From Pseudonocardia alni (lineage in GTDB: Bacteria; Actinomycetota; Actinomycetes; Mycobacteriales; Pseudonocardiaceae): 64,000 nt of DNA. Positions within the stretch are counted from its first letter, which is position 1; each line of letters opens with the position of its first letter. This document shows, one piece after another, positions 15,527-25,436 of the stretch. The notes under the pieces were generated by a model. That model saw nothing but the letters and a program-made list of their open reading frames with translations. It ran no database searches and had not been told where the DNA came from. The translations under genes were made by a program, and so were the position numbers. The stretch lies in assembly GCF_002813375.1 (NCBI RefSeq), contig NZ_PHUJ01000003.1, forward strand, positions 3,348,001 to 3,412,000. Reading direction: 5' to 3'.

Positions 15527-15550
15527 CTCACATCCGTGTATTTCCGCTGC

Positions 15551-15811
15551 TCAGCGCCACCGCATCGTCATCAGCAGGCCGATCACGATGAGTGAGAATC
15601 CGATGATGAAGTTCCAGTTGTTCAGCGCCAGCATGAACGGGATGGACGGCCCGGCCAGATAGTTGATCACAAGCCAGGCCAGGCCGAGGATCCACATCGC
15701 GACCATGACGGCGATGTAGGCCGGGTGTGTCGGTCCCGCGACCTTCTGCGGGGTGCGGCTGACCGGGGGCGGGGTGTAGGCCGCCTTCTTGCGGACCTTC
15801 GACTTCGGCAT
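15551..15811 (-). CDS. crgA: Cell division protein CrgA
   Basis: Protein of 86 aa. The basic start MPKSKVRKK is followed by two transmembrane helices: PAYIAVMVAMWILGLAWLVINYL and WNFIIGFSLIVIGLLMTM. This is the CrgA pattern and length. CrgA binds FtsZ, FtsI and FtsQ and regulates septum formation in actinobacteria; it acts in the inner membrane at the divisome. GAGG precedes ATG 15811. It is followed on the same strand by the PH gene, and the kinase operon lies upstream on the same strand. Confidence 0.95.
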   Translation of the reverse strand: MPKSKVRKKAAYTPPPVSRTPQKVAGPTHPAYIAVMVAMWILGLAWLVINYLAGPSIPFMLALNNWNFIIGFSLIVIGLLMTMRWR

Positions 15812-16016
15812 CTGACCTCATCGCCTGTCGGAGTCGGACACGGGTCCGGCCGGTGCGCCGGCCGGGGGCGGGACCTGCGACGGGGCACCGTGGTCGGGGA
15901 ACGTGGCGACCCGGACAGATCCGCCACCACGGTAGCGCGACCGCCTCGCCGTCCGGGTCATACCGGCGACACAGGCGTCACACGTCACGGGGACGTCGGG
16001 TGGTGCGGGGCGGGGA

Positions 16017-16652
16017 TCAGACCCCGGCGACCAGTCCGGCCATCTCGTCGGACAGCCGTACGACCAGGTCCTCCGGCACGTCGTAGCCGGCCTGGCGCAG
16101 CCAGTTCGCCAGCATCCGGTGCCCGCCCTCGGTCAGCACGGACTCCGGGTGGAACTGCACGCCGGAGATCGGGAGCTCCCGGTGCCGCACGGACATGATC
16201 AGGCCGGTCTCGGTGTGTCCGGTCGCCTCCAGCTCCGACGGCAGACCGTCGGGCGCGATCGTCAGCGAGTGGTAGCGGGTGGCCGTGAACGGCGACGGCA
16301 GCCCGGTGAGCACGCCGGTGTCGTCGTGGAAGACCTCCGAGGTCTTGCCGTGCAGCAGCTCGGGGGCGCGCTCCACGACCCCGCCCCAGGCGGTGGCCAG
16401 CGCCTGATGGCCGAGGCACACGCCCAGCAGGGGAGTGCCGCGCTCCGCGGCGTGGCGGATGACCTCGACGCTGCGACCGGCCCGCTCCGGGGTCCCCGGA
16501 CCGGGGCTGACCAGGACGGCACCGACCTCGTCGAGCTCGTCGAGCTCGACCTCGTCGTTGCGCCGGACCACCGGGTCGGCACCGAGCTGGGCCAGGTACT
16601 GGACCAGGTTGTAGACGAAGCTGTCGTAGTTGTCGACGACGAGTACGCGCAC
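16017..16652 (-). CDS. trpG: Glutamine amidotransferase of anthranilate/aminodeoxychorismate synthase
   Basis: Protein of 211 aa, class I glutamine amidotransferase: VLVVDNYDSFVYNL, SPGPGTPERAG, nucleophile Cys in GVCLGHQAL, and the closing GVQFHPES with catalytic His and Glu. It supplies ammonia from glutamine to chorismate for anthranilate (TrpG) or 4-amino-4-deoxychorismate (PabA); the two cannot be separated by sequence. GTG 16652 follows GGGAGGG. It is 20 bases after pknB in the same direction, the arrangement also seen in M. tuberculosis (Rv0013/Rv0014c). The Rv0012-type DUF881 gene between trpG and crgA is missing here. Confidence 0.93.
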   Translation of the reverse strand: MRVLVVDNYDSFVYNLVQYLAQLGADPVVRRNDEVELDELDEVGAVLVSPGPGTPERAGRSVEVIRHAAERGTPLLGVCLGHQALATAWGGVVERAPELLHGKTSEVFHDDTGVLTGLPSPFTATRYHSLTIAPDGLPSELEATGHTETGLIMSVRHRELPISGVQFHPESVLTEGGHRMLANWLRQAGYDVPEDLVVRLSDEMAGLVAGV

Positions 16653-16672
16653 GGTCCCTCCCGGGAAAATCG

Positions 16673-18637
16673 TCAGTTGAACGGGAAGCCGTTGCTGCCG
16701 TTCTCACCGTCGCTGCTGCTGTCACCGGAGTAGCTGCCGACGGTGAGGGTGACGGTCTGGCCGCTCGAGGCCTCGGACCCGCCGGACGGGCTCTGCTGCA
16801 GCACGACGCCGTTCTGCGAGGAGTCCGAGACGTCGACCTGGCGGATCGACGGGCTCAGCCCCGCCTCCTGCAGTGTGCTGATCGCGCTGTCGACGCGCTG
16901 GCCGACGACGTTGGGCACCTGGTTCTGGTTCCCACGGCTGATCTGGATCGTGATGGTCTGGTCGGGTGCGACCCGGGTCCCGGCCGACGGGTTCGTGCCG
17001 ACCGCCTGGCCCGCCGAACCGCTGCTGTCGACCTCGGTCGTGGAGATCGACTGGAAGCCGGCGTTCTGCAGAGTCGCCCGGGCGGCGTCGGCCGACTGGC
17101 CCGCCACGTCCGGCACGGCGACGGTCTGCTGCTTGCGACCCACCACCAGCGACACCGCGGTGTTGCCCGAGACCTGCTGGCCCGGCCCCGGGTCGGAGGT
17201 GATGACCTTGCCGACCTGGCCTGAGTCACTCGTGTCGCGTTCGGTGCGGCCGCCGACCTGCAGGCCGGCCTCCCGGAGCTTGGCCTCGGCCTCGTCCGGG
17301 GACAGGCCCTCCACGCTCGGCACCGTGACCTGCGCTGGCCCGCTGCCGACGTAGACCGTCACCCGGCTGTTCTCGGCGACCTGGTTGCCACCGCCGGGGT
17401 CGGTCCGTACGACCTTGCCGACCTGGGCGACGTCCGACGGCTGGTCCTGCTGGGAGAACAGCAGCCCGGCCTGGGTGATGGTCTGTCGTGCCTGGTCCGG
17501 GGACTGGCCGAGCACGTCGGGCACCGACACCTGGTCCGGGCCCGAGGAGGAGAACAGCTGGAAGCCGACGAAGCCGAGCAGGCCGATGACCGCGAGCGCG
17601 GCGACCCACAGGAGGGCCTTGCGCCGCCCCCCGCGGCCCTCGTCGTCGGCGTAGTCGGGGTGGTGCGGCGGCATCGTGTGCCGGCCGGTGGGCGGGCCGC
17701 CCGCGTCGAGCCGGCGCGTCGCCATGGCCTGGGTCGCGCCGTCGTGGGCCATCATGTGCGTGCGCTCGTGCTCGCTCATGACCAGCGGCGCGTGTACGGG
17801 CTCGCCGTTGCGCACGCGGACCAGGTCCGCCCGCATCTCGGCGGCCGACTGGTAGCGGTTGGCCGGGTTCTTGCTGAGCGCCTTGAGCACCACCGCGTCG
17901 AGCGCCGGGGGCACCGACGGGTTGAGCTCGGACGGGGACCGGGGGTCCTCCCGCACGTGCTGGTAGGCGACCGCGACCGGGGTGTCCCCGGTGAACGGCG
18001 GCTCGCCGGTCAGGAGCTCGAACAGCACACAGCCCGCGGCGTAGACGTCCGAGCGGGCGTCCACGGCCTCGCCGCGCGCCTGCTCGGGCGACAGGTACTG
18101 CGCCGTGCCGATGACGGCGGCGGTCTGGGTGACGTTCTGGCCCTCGCCCAGCGCACGGGCGATGCCGAAGTCCATGACCTTGACCGCGCCGACGCCGTTG
18201 ATCATCACGTTCGCGGGCTTCACGTCGCGGTGGATGATGTTGTGCCGGTGCGAGAAGTCGAGCGCGGCGCAGACGTCGGCCATCACCTCGACGACCCGCT
18301 GCTGGGTCATCGGACCGGTCGTCTTGACGATCTCGCGCAGCGTCTGCCCGTCGACGAACTCCATGACGATGTAGGGCAGCGGCCCGAACTCGGACTCGAC
18401 CTCGCCGGTGTCGTACACCGCGACGATCGCCGGGTGGTTCAGCGACGCCGAGTTCTGCGCCTCGCGGCGGAAGCGCAGCTGGAACTGGGGGTCGCGGGCC
18501 AGGTCGGCGCGCAGCACCTTGACCGCCACGTCCCGGCCGAGCCGGGTGTCGAGGCCGCGGTGGACCTCGGACATGCCGCCGTAGCCGAGCGGGTCGCCCA
18601 GCTCGTAGCGCTCGGAGAGCAGTCGTGGTGTCGTCAT
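16673..18637 (-). CDS. pknB: Serine/threonine kinase PknB with four PASTA domains
   Basis: Protein of 654 aa. Kinase domain residues 11-275: ATP lysine K40, HRDVKPAN with D138, DFG D156, and activation-loop [10 protein letters not shown] with likely autophosphorylated T170 and T172. Juxtamembrane region, one transmembrane helix (about 340-361), then four PASTA repeats (starting near VSVPDV, VTVPSV, VAVPDV, QVPNVV) outside the membrane. PASTA domains sense muropeptide/lipid II; the kinase phosphorylates wall-synthesis and division proteins. Its start overlaps the stop of the pknA-like gene by 4 bases. It is the essential growth kinase type of actinobacteria. Confidence 0.97.
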   Translation of the reverse strand: MTTPRLLSERYELGDPLGYGGMSEVHRGLDTRLGRDVAVKVLRADLARDPQFQLRFRREAQNSASLNHPAIVAVYDTGEVESEFGPLPYIVMEFVDGQTLREIVKTTGPMTQQRVVEVMADVCAALDFSHRHNIIHRDVKPANVMINGVGAVKVMDFGIARALGEGQNVTQTAAVIGTAQYLSPEQARGEAVDARSDVYAAGCVLFELLTGEPPFTGDTPVAVAYQHVREDPRSPSELNPSVPPALDAVVLKALSKNPANRYQSAAEMRADLVRVRNGEPVHAPLVMSEHERTHMMAHDGATQAMATRRLDAGGPPTGRHTMPPHHPDYADDEGRGGRRKALLWVAALAVIGLLGFVGFQLFSSSGPDQVSVPDVLGQSPDQARQTITQAGLLFSQQDQPSDVAQVGKVVRTDPGGGNQVAENSRVTVYVGSGPAQVTVPSVEGLSPDEAEAKLREAGLQVGGRTERDTSDSGQVGKVITSDPGPGQQVSGNTAVSLVVGRKQQTVAVPDVAGQSADAARATLQNAGFQSISTTEVDSSGSAGQAVGTNPSAGTRVAPDQTITIQISRGNQNQVPNVVGQRVDSAISTLQEAGLSPSIRQVDVSDSSQNGVVLQQSPSGGSEASSGQTVTLTVGSYSGDSSSDGENGSNGFPFN

Positions 18638-20382
18638 CGGTTCAGATTCCCGTACTCATCGAGTCCGTCGGAGGCGTGCTCATCATGCCGGTCGGCGCTC
18701 ACGGTCGGTCCCGTACGGGCGACATGTGCGCCGGAGCGACCGTTCGGTGGGATCACCGGGACATCACCGGGCACCTCCGGTCGATCTTGGGCACGGGGGA
18801 CGGCGAACGGCTCCGCCGGGACCGCCGGTCCCGTGGACCCGGCCGAGGGGCCGGCCGCGGTCGCCACGGTACCGGGCGCGACGCCGAGCGACCCGGGCCG
18901 CATGTCGTCGGGCGAGAGGCCCTTCAAGATCATCACCGCGAGCAGGACGGCGGCGAGGGTCAGGATCACGAACAGGGCGGCCAGCCACGCCTTCGCCCGT
19001 CCGGAACGCTTCGGGCCCAGGTCGAGCGGGCCGGACGGATGCTGCTCGGGCATCCGGTCGGCGGAGGCGTTGCGGCGCACCGGCGGACGCGTCGGCGCCG
19101 AACGCTGCTGCCCCGGGACCCCGGTGCCGGTGGGCGGCCCGCCCGGACGACGGCCCCCCGGGAGACCGCCGCTGTGCGGCCCGGTGTGCGGCGGCCGCAG
19201 CGGGGCACCGTAGGGCGGCGAGCCCGGGGGCACCGGGACCGGCCCGGACCAGGACGGCGTGCCGCCCGGGGTGCGCGGGCCCTGCGGCCGGCCCGGCGCG
19301 CCACCGGGGGGACCGGTGACGGGGCGGGACACACCCTGGTCCGGTCCGGTGCGGCGGGCGCCGTCGGGGCCGGGGCCACCGGTGCGCGGGCCGCGGTCGG
19401 CGGTGTCGCTACCGCCCGCCGACGGGCCGTCGTCGCCGGTCCCCTGCACGGTCCCCTGCAGGGCGTGTCGCGAGCCGGCGCCGTCGTCGCCGCGGAAGTC
19501 GGGTGCGTACCCGCCGGGGGCGGGGATGCCGGGCGGCGGCGGCCGGTGCCCGCGCCGGACCGCGGCGACGGCGTCGGCGAACTCGGCGCCGTCGGCGTAG
19601 CGCTGCTCGGGGTCCTTGACCAGCACCGAGGAGACCAGCTCGCGCACCCGCTCGGGGATCTCGTCCGGCAGCGGCGGCGGGTCGTCGCGGACCTGCATCA
19701 TCGCGACCGCGACCGCGCTCTCGGCGCGGAACGGCCGCACCCCGGCCAGGCACTCGTAGCCGACGATACCGAGCGAGTAGACGTCGCCCGACGGCCCGGC
19801 CTCCTCGCCGGAGGCCTGCTCCGGAGCGATGTAGTGGGCGGTGCCCATGACCATCCCGGACCGGGTCACCGGGACGGCGTCGGCGGCCTTGGCGATGCCG
19901 AAGTCGGTCAGCTTCACGACGCCGTCGGTGCGCAGCAGGATGTTGCCGGGCTTGACGTCGCGGTGGACGAACCCGCGCTCGTGCGCGGCGAACAGCGCCC
20001 GGCCCGCCTGCTCGAGGATGTCGAGCGCCTCGTCGGCGGGGATGGGCCCGCGCCCGATCCGCGACGACAGCGGCTCACCCCGGACGAGCTCCATCACCAG
20101 GTAAGCGGTGCGCCCGCCGCCGGTGGAGCTGTCGTCCTCGCCGTAGTCGTGCACGGCGGCGATCCCGGCGTGGTCGAGCGAGGCGACGGTGCGGGCCTCG
20201 ATGCGGAACCGGTGCAGGAACTCCGGGTCGTCGGAGAGCTCCGCCTTGAGGACCTTCACCGCGACGCTGCGCCCGAGCCGGGTGTCCGAGGCCTCCCAGA
20301 CCTCGCCCATCCCGCCGACCGCGATCCGCCGGTCCAGCTGGTAGCGCTCGGAGATCAGCTGCCCGGCCGACAGGGCGCTCAC
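18634..20382 (-). CDS. pknA: Serine/threonine kinase, PknA position
   Basis: Protein of 582 aa. Kinase domain about residues 14-275, with K43, HRDVKPGN (D142) and DFG (D160). A roughly 170-residue Pro/Gly-rich linker follows, then one transmembrane helix (about 462-488) and a roughly 94-residue Pro/Ala-rich outer tail without PASTA domains. It is longer than M. tuberculosis PknA (431 aa), mainly through the linker and tail. It works with PknB on division and cell-shape proteins. It starts 40 bases after pbpA on the same strand and is coupled to pknB. Confidence 0.93.
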   Translation of the reverse strand: MSALSAGQLISERYQLDRRIAVGGMGEVWEASDTRLGRSVAVKVLKAELSDDPEFLHRFRIEARTVASLDHAGIAAVHDYGEDDSSTGGGRTAYLVMELVRGEPLSSRIGRGPIPADEALDILEQAGRALFAAHERGFVHRDVKPGNILLRTDGVVKLTDFGIAKAADAVPVTRSGMVMGTAHYIAPEQASGEEAGPSGDVYSLGIVGYECLAGVRPFRAESAVAVAMMQVRDDPPPLPDEIPERVRELVSSVLVKDPEQRYADGAEFADAVAAVRRGHRPPPPGIPAPGGYAPDFRGDDGAGSRHALQGTVQGTGDDGPSAGGSDTADRGPRTGGPGPDGARRTGPDQGVSRPVTGPPGGAPGRPQGPRTPGGTPSWSGPVPVPPGSPPYGAPLRPPHTGPHSGGLPGGRRPGGPPTGTGVPGQQRSAPTRPPVRRNASADRMPEQHPSGPLDLGPKRSGRAKAWLAALFVILTLAAVLLAVMILKGLSPDDMRPGSLGVAPGTVATAAGPSAGSTGPAVPAEPFAVPRAQDRPEVPGDVPVIPPNGRSGAHVARTGPTVSADRHDEHASDGLDEYGNLNR

Positions 20383-20422
20383 GGGGCCGCCGGGGACCTG
20401 CGCCGGGCCGGGTCCCGCGGGC

Positions 20423-21892
20423 TCACTGGGCGTCCCGCAGCGCCTCGGCGATCACGGCCCGCCCGATCGGGGCCGCGACCGAGCCACCGGTCGCCTCCAG
20501 CGCCCGGTCGCCGCCGTTCTCGACGAGCACCGCCACCGCGACCTTGGGGTCGTCGGCCGGTGCGAACGCCACGTACCAGGCGTGCGGCGGGGTGTTCTTC
20601 GGGTCGGTGCCGTGCTCGGCGGTACCGGTCTTCGACGCGATCTGGACGCCGGTGATCTTGCCGCCGCCCGAGGTCCGCTCCTCCGAGCCGACCATCAGGT
20701 CGGTCATCGTGCGGGCCACGTCGGCCGGCATCGACCGCGACATCCGGTCCGGGTCGGTGGTGTCGACGACGTCCAGGGTCTGGCTCTGGATCTCCTTGAC
20801 CAGGTGCGGGGCCATCGTCTGGCCGCCGTTGGCGATCGAGGCGCCGATCATCGCCAGCTGCATCGGGGTCAGCCGGACGTCGCGCTGACCGATCGCGGAC
20901 TGCTGGGTCGAGGGGGTGTCGGACATCGGGCCGACCTGCGACGCCGTGACCGGCATCGGGATCTGCAGGTCGGTGCGGCCGATGCCGAACGCCTCGGCCT
21001 GGGCACGGAGCTTGTCCGGCCCGAGCTCGCCGCCGAGCTGGGCGAACGCGGTGTTGCAGGAGCGTGCCAGCGCCTCGCGCAGCGACGCCGTCGCCCCGCC
21101 GCCGCAGGCCGAGCCGTTGTAGTTCTCCAGGGTGGTCGTGGAGTCGGCCAGCTGGATGTTGCGGGCGGCCGTGAGCTGGCTGTCCGGGGTGTAGCCGTTC
21201 TGCAGGGCGGCCGCGGTGGTGACGAGCTTGAACGTCGAGCCGGGCGGCTCGATCTCGTTGATCGCCCGGTTGGTCATCGGGTCCGGGTCGGCGGCGCCGT
21301 AGCGCTTCCACGCCTCCTGCTGCTGCGCCGGGTCCGGCGAGGCCAGCGGGTTCGGGTCGAACGACGGCGTCGAGGCCATCGCCAGGATCTCCCCGGTCTG
21401 CGGCACCAGCGCGACGACGGCGCCGGTGTACCCGCGGGAGGCCAGCCCGTCGTAGGCGGCGCGCTGCACCTCGGGGTCGATGGTGGTCACCACGTTGCCG
21501 CCCGCCGGGTCCCGGCCGGTGATCAGGTCCGACAGCCTGCGCACGAACAGCCGGTCGTCGGTGCCGTTGAGCACCTCGTCGGCGGACCGCTCGAGTGCGG
21601 TCTTGCCGTAGACGGTCGACAGGAAGCCGGTGATCGGCGCGAACATCTCGCCCTGCGGGTACTGGCGGGCGAACCGCAGCCGGCCGTCGCTCTCGACGCT
21701 CTGCGCGAGGACCTGCCCGCCGGCGACGATCTGGCCGCGCTGACGCGAGTACTCGTCGATCTGCGAGCGCTGGTTGCGGGAGTCGTCCCGGTACTGGCCG
21801 GCCATGACCACCTGCACGTAGGTGATGTTGCCGAGCAGGACCACGATCATCACCATCACGGCGAGTGCCACGCGGCGGACCGGGCGGTTCAC
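20423..21892 (-). CDS. pbpA: Penicillin-binding protein PbpA (class B transpeptidase)
   Basis: Protein of 489 aa. An N-terminal membrane anchor (residues 7-30) and a dimerisation domain precede the transpeptidase domain with STFK (S219-K222), SCN (278-280) and KTGTAEHG (421-428). It cross-links peptidoglycan on the outer face of the membrane, partner of RodA. Start ATG 21892 overlaps the rodA stop by 4 bases. The small size and the single-domain head fit M. tuberculosis PbpA (Rv0016c). Confidence 0.97.
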   Translation of the reverse strand: MNRPVRRVALAVMVMIVVLLGNITYVQVVMAGQYRDDSRNQRSQIDEYSRQRGQIVAGGQVLAQSVESDGRLRFARQYPQGEMFAPITGFLSTVYGKTALERSADEVLNGTDDRLFVRRLSDLITGRDPAGGNVVTTIDPEVQRAAYDGLASRGYTGAVVALVPQTGEILAMASTPSFDPNPLASPDPAQQQEAWKRYGAADPDPMTNRAINEIEPPGSTFKLVTTAAALQNGYTPDSQLTAARNIQLADSTTTLENYNGSACGGGATASLREALARSCNTAFAQLGGELGPDKLRAQAEAFGIGRTDLQIPMPVTASQVGPMSDTPSTQQSAIGQRDVRLTPMQLAMIGASIANGGQTMAPHLVKEIQSQTLDVVDTTDPDRMSRSMPADVARTMTDLMVGSEERTSGGGKITGVQIASKTGTAEHGTDPKNTPPHAWYVAFAPADDPKVAVAVLVENGGDRALEATGGSVAAPIGRAVIAEALRDAQ

Positions 21893-23376
21893 GTCTCGCT
21901 CCTCTGGGCGGCGGTGTCGGCGCGGTTGTCGTCACGGGTGTCGGAACGGCCCGTCCCGGGACGCTGGACGAGCTCGGTGCTGGCCTCGGCGATCGGCGCC
22001 CGCGGCTTCGCGGGCCGGACGGGAAGCGGTGCCCTGGCCACGTGTGAGATCCGCAGCAGGATCGCCACCAGCACGTAGTTCGCCAGCAGCGACGAGCCGC
22101 CGTAGGACAGGAACGGCAGCGTCAGACCGGTCAGCGGGATCAGCTTCGTCACCCCGCCGATGACGACGAAGATCTGCAGCGCCACCGAGAACGACAGCCC
22201 GGTCGCGAGCAGCTTGCCGTAGGAGTCGCGCACGGCCAGCGCCGACCGCAGCCCACGGGTGATGAGCACCAGGTACACCAGCAGGATCGCGGCCAGCCCG
22301 ATCAGCCCGAGCTCCTCGCCGAGCGAGGAGAAGATGAAGTCGGACTCGGCGAACGGCACGATGTCCGGCCGTCCGGCACCCAGTCCGGTCCCGCCGACGC
22401 CGCCGGTGCCGAGCCCGAACAGCGCCTGCGCGAGCTGGTAGCCGCCGCCGCTGAAGTCGGCGAACGGGTCCAGCCAGATCCGCACGCGGGTCTGGACGTG
22501 GTCGAACAGGTTGTAGGCGACGACGGCACCGCCGGAGAACGCCAGCAGCCCGATCACCATCCACGACACGCGTTCGGTCGCGGTGTAGAGCAGGACCAGG
22601 ACCAGGCCGAAGATCAGCAACGAGCTGCCGAGGTCGCGCTGGAGCACGAGCACGCCGACCGACAGCCCCCAGGCGACGAGCAGTGGAGCCAGGTCACGGG
22701 CGCGGGGCAGCTCCATGCCCAGGAAGCGGCGGCCCGCGGTGGAGAGCAGGTTGCGCTTCTGGACCAGGTAGGCAGCGAAGAAGATGATCAGCAGGATCTT
22801 GGAGAACTCGCCGGGCTGGATGCCGGGGCCGCCCGGGATGCGGATCCAGAGCTTGGCCCCGTTGACCTCGGAGATCGACGACGGCAGGAACGCCGGGATC
22901 GCCAGGAAGACCAGGCCGACGAAGCCCGCGGTGTAGCCGTAGCGGGCCAGTGTGCGGTGATCCCGGAGGAAGAACAGCACCAGCGCGAACAACGCCAGGC
23001 CGGCGACGGTCCAGGTGACCTGGGCGCCGATCAGCCCGCTCGGCACCGGGCTCCCGGTGGCCTCCGCGCGGGCGGCCTTGGCCAGGTCGAGCCGGTGGAT
23101 CATCACCAGGCCGATGCCGTTGAGCAGCGCGACCGACGGCAGGATCAGCGGGTCGGCGTAGGGCGCCAGGAAGCGCACCGCCACGTGCGCACCCGCGAAC
23201 AGCACGAGATACGCCAGACCCACCCACAACAGGTCGGTCGTCAGCGACTGCTCCTGGTTCGCCTCCACCAGCACCAGCGCACCGGTCGTGAGTACGGCGG
23301 CCAGGCCCAGCATCAACAGCTCGATGCCGCGGCCGGTGGGCGTGGTCGGCTCCGCAGCGGAGCTGCCCGTGGCCAT
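21889..23376 (-). CDS. rodA: RodA/FtsW family peptidoglycan glycosyltransferase
   Basis: Protein of 495 aa with about 12 transmembrane segments. SEDS signatures include GAKLWIRIPGGPGIQPGEFSK, QRDLGSSLL, FAESDFIFSSLGEELGLIG and the end GLTLPFLSYGGSSLLANY. It polymerises lipid II outside the membrane with PbpA. ATG 23376 shares one base with the pstP stop. The C-terminal 50 residues are charged and cytoplasmic, a possible kinase target. Confidence 0.97.
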   Translation of the reverse strand: MATGSSAAEPTTPTGRGIELLMLGLAAVLTTGALVLVEANQEQSLTTDLLWVGLAYLVLFAGAHVAVRFLAPYADPLILPSVALLNGIGLVMIHRLDLAKAARAEATGSPVPSGLIGAQVTWTVAGLALFALVLFFLRDHRTLARYGYTAGFVGLVFLAIPAFLPSSISEVNGAKLWIRIPGGPGIQPGEFSKILLIIFFAAYLVQKRNLLSTAGRRFLGMELPRARDLAPLLVAWGLSVGVLVLQRDLGSSLLIFGLVLVLLYTATERVSWMVIGLLAFSGGAVVAYNLFDHVQTRVRIWLDPFADFSGGGYQLAQALFGLGTGGVGGTGLGAGRPDIVPFAESDFIFSSLGEELGLIGLAAILLVYLVLITRGLRSALAVRDSYGKLLATGLSFSVALQIFVVIGGVTKLIPLTGLTLPFLSYGGSSLLANYVLVAILLRISHVARAPLPVRPAKPRAPIAEASTELVQRPGTGRSDTRDDNRADTAAQRSET

Positions 23377-24716
23377 CAGCCGTCGAGCCGGCAGTTCCGG
23401 CCCGGCTCGGGGGTCGCGGTCGGCAGCGGGGTCGTCGTCACCGGCGGGGCGCCGGGCACCTGGACGACCGCGGGCGGCTGCGGCGGGTTCAGCGTGGAGC
23501 AGAGCGGGAGCATGCGCTCCCGCAGCCGGTCGACGGTCTCCCGGGCACCGGTCTCGCCCTCGTCGGAGACGATGCCGTCGGTGACCTGGCTGCGGACCGC
23601 CTGCGGCAGGTCGTCGAGGCCGATGTCGGTGGACTCGGCCACCCGTTGCAACGGGACACCGAGCACGTTGCCGCGCACACCCTGGTAGATCGCGACCTGG
23701 TTCTGGTCGACGGCCACGTAGTACTGCTGCAGCACCAGCGCCCGGGCGACGAACACTCCCGCCACGAGCACCACGAGCACGCCCAGCAGGGCGAGCACCG
23801 GGCGCAGGCCGCGCCGGCGGCGCGGCTCCTCCGCGGCGGCGGGCTCCAGCCGTACCGGCTCGGTGCGGGGCAGCGTGGTGGCCGCCGCGCGCTGCGCCGA
23901 GGAGTGCGGGGTCCGCTCGTCGTGGCGGTAGTCGCCGTCGCCGGCGCGCGGGTTGCGGCCCGCGGAGCCCCCGATGATCGGGGCGTCGTCGGCGTAGTCG
24001 ACGTCCACCACGTCGGCCACGATGCAGGTGATGTTGTCCGGCCCGCCGCCGCGCAGCGCCAGCTCGATCAGGCGGTCGGCGCACTCGCGGGGGTCGGCGT
24101 AGTCGGTCAGCGTGTCGTGCAGTGTCTCGTCGCTGACCGGGCCGGACAGGCCGTCGGAGCACAGCAGGAAGCGGTCCCCGGCGCGGGCCTCGCGGATCGA
24201 CAGCGACGGGTCGACGTCCTGCCCGGTGATGGCGCGCAGCAGCAGCGACCGCTGCGGGTGCGTGTGCGCCTCCTCCTCGGTGATCCGGCCCTCGTCGATC
24301 AGCGACTGGACGAACGTGTCGTCCTTCGTGATCTGGGTGAGCTCGCCGTCGCGCAGCAGGTAGCAGCGCGAGTCGCCGACGTGGACCATGCCCAGGCGCG
24401 AGCCCGCGAACAGGATCGCGGTCAGGGTGGTCCCCATGCCCTCGAGGTCGGGGGCCTCGGCGACGTGGCGGGAGATCGCCTCGTTGCCGTCGTGGGTCGC
24501 CTCGCGGAGTTCGGCGAGCAGGTCGTCACCGGGCACGTCGTCGTCGAGCGGGGCCAGTGCGGAGATCACCAGGGACGAGGCGACCTCGCCCGCGGCGTGA
24601 CCGCCCATGCCGTCGGCGAGGGCGAGCAGGCGGGGGCCCGCGTAGACGGCGTCCTGGTTGTTCTGCCGGACCAGTCCGCGGTCACTGCGGGCCGAGTAAC
24701 GCAGCACCAGTGTCAC
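23376..24716 (-). CDS. pstP: PP2C serine/threonine phosphatase PstP
   Basis: Protein of 446 aa starting at GTG 24716. The PP2C domain (about residues 5-240) has metal-binding motifs SDRGLVRQNNQDA, LADGMGGHAAGE, HVGDSRCYLLRDG and GGPDNIT. One transmembrane helix follows near residue 305 (PVLALLGVLVVLVAGVFVARAL), then an outer domain of about 120 residues ending in a Pro/Thr-rich tail. It dephosphorylates PknA/PknB and their substrates. Operon position between fhaB and rodA is as in M. tuberculosis. Confidence 0.97.
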   Translation of the reverse strand: MTLVLRYSARSDRGLVRQNNQDAVYAGPRLLALADGMGGHAAGEVASSLVISALAPLDDDVPGDDLLAELREATHDGNEAISRHVAEAPDLEGMGTTLTAILFAGSRLGMVHVGDSRCYLLRDGELTQITKDDTFVQSLIDEGRITEEEAHTHPQRSLLLRAITGQDVDPSLSIREARAGDRFLLCSDGLSGPVSDETLHDTLTDYADPRECADRLIELALRGGGPDNITCIVADVVDVDYADDAPIIGGSAGRNPRAGDGDYRHDERTPHSSAQRAAATTLPRTEPVRLEPAAAEEPRRRRGLRPVLALLGVLVVLVAGVFVARALVLQQYYVAVDQNQVAIYQGVRGNVLGVPLQRVAESTDIGLDDLPQAVRSQVTDGIVSDEGETGARETVDRLRERMLPLCSTLNPPQPPAVVQVPGAPPVTTTPLPTATPEPGRNCRLDG

Positions 24717-24850
24717 GGGGCGGCTCCGGCTTCGGTCGGGGCACGTCGGGCGGATCCCGCGCCGCGGGACCGGTCGGACGGCCGCGGCACCGGGGGAGCG
24801 GTCGGTCGCGCCGGGCTCACGGTCGGTACCTCATGGTCGGTCCGTGTCCG

Positions 24851-25324
24851 TCACGATCGCAGCTCGATCACCGTCTTGCCGATGCGGACCGGTGTCCCCA
24901 GCGGGACCCGGGTGGGCCCGGTGACCTTATTACGTTCCAGATAGGTGCCGTTCGTCGACCCGAGATCCTCGACGTACCAGTCGTCACCCTGCTGCGAGAT
25001 GCGTGCGTGCCGGGTGGAGGCGTAGTCGTCGTCGAGCTTGAGGGTCGAGTCGTCGGCGCGGCCGATCAGGATCGGCCGGGAGTCGAGGGTGATACGGCTG
25101 CCGGCCAGCGGACCCTGGGTGACGAGCAGCTGGCGGGCCACCTTGCCGCGGCCACCGCCGCGGACCCTGGCGGCCCGGCCCCCGCCCGCGCGGCCGGGTG
25201 CGGCCGCCCGGAGACCGGACGCGGCGTAGAGGTCGGAGCGGACCACCTGGAGTGCGAGCAGGACGAACAGCCACAGGAGGGCGAGGAAGCCGCCCCGGGT
25301 CAGTTGCAGTACCAGTTCCGGCAC
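24851..25324 (-). CDS. fhaB: FHA-domain membrane protein FhaB (FipA)
   Basis: Protein of 157 aa starting at GTG 25324. One transmembrane helix (residues 10-30), a short basic linker, then an FHA domain (about 75-155) with ILIGRADDSTLKL, ASTRHARIS and [10 protein letters not shown] (phosphothreonine-binding Arg, Ser, Asn). In mycobacteria FipA links FtsZ and FtsQ after phosphorylation. It is 134 bases before pstP; that gap shows nothing recognisable. Confidence 0.95.
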   Translation of the reverse strand: MPELVLQLTRGGFLALLWLFVLLALQVVRSDLYAASGLRAAAPGRAGGGRAARVRGGGRGKVARQLLVTQGPLAGSRITLDSRPILIGRADDSTLKLDDDYASTRHARISQQGDDWYVEDLGSTNGTYLERNKVTGPTRVPLGTPVRIGKTVIELRS

Positions 25325-25360
25325 GTCGTCCTACTCGCCCTTCTCGTGTTCCTGCACGCT

Positions 25361-25391
25361 CCGCCCGCCCGGTGGATCACCGGGCGGGCGG
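25361..25391. terminator. Strong hairpin between fhaA and fhaB
   Basis: Perfect 14-bp stem CCGCCCGCCCGGTG / CACCGGGCGGGCGG with a 3-nt loop, 45 bases after the fhaA stop on the minus strand. It should end or attenuate the fhaA transcript, so fhaB-pstP-rodA-pbpA-pknA-pknB-trpG may also have a promoter of its own. Confidence 0.75.
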
Positions 25392-25436
25392 GGACGCACC
25401 GCTGTCGCTGCGCGGACTCCGCTCCGCGGGTGTGGC

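Noticed and set aside
24717..24850. A gene between pstP and fhaB
   Set aside because: No frame has a start with a ribosome site or biased codon use; taken as non-coding spacer.
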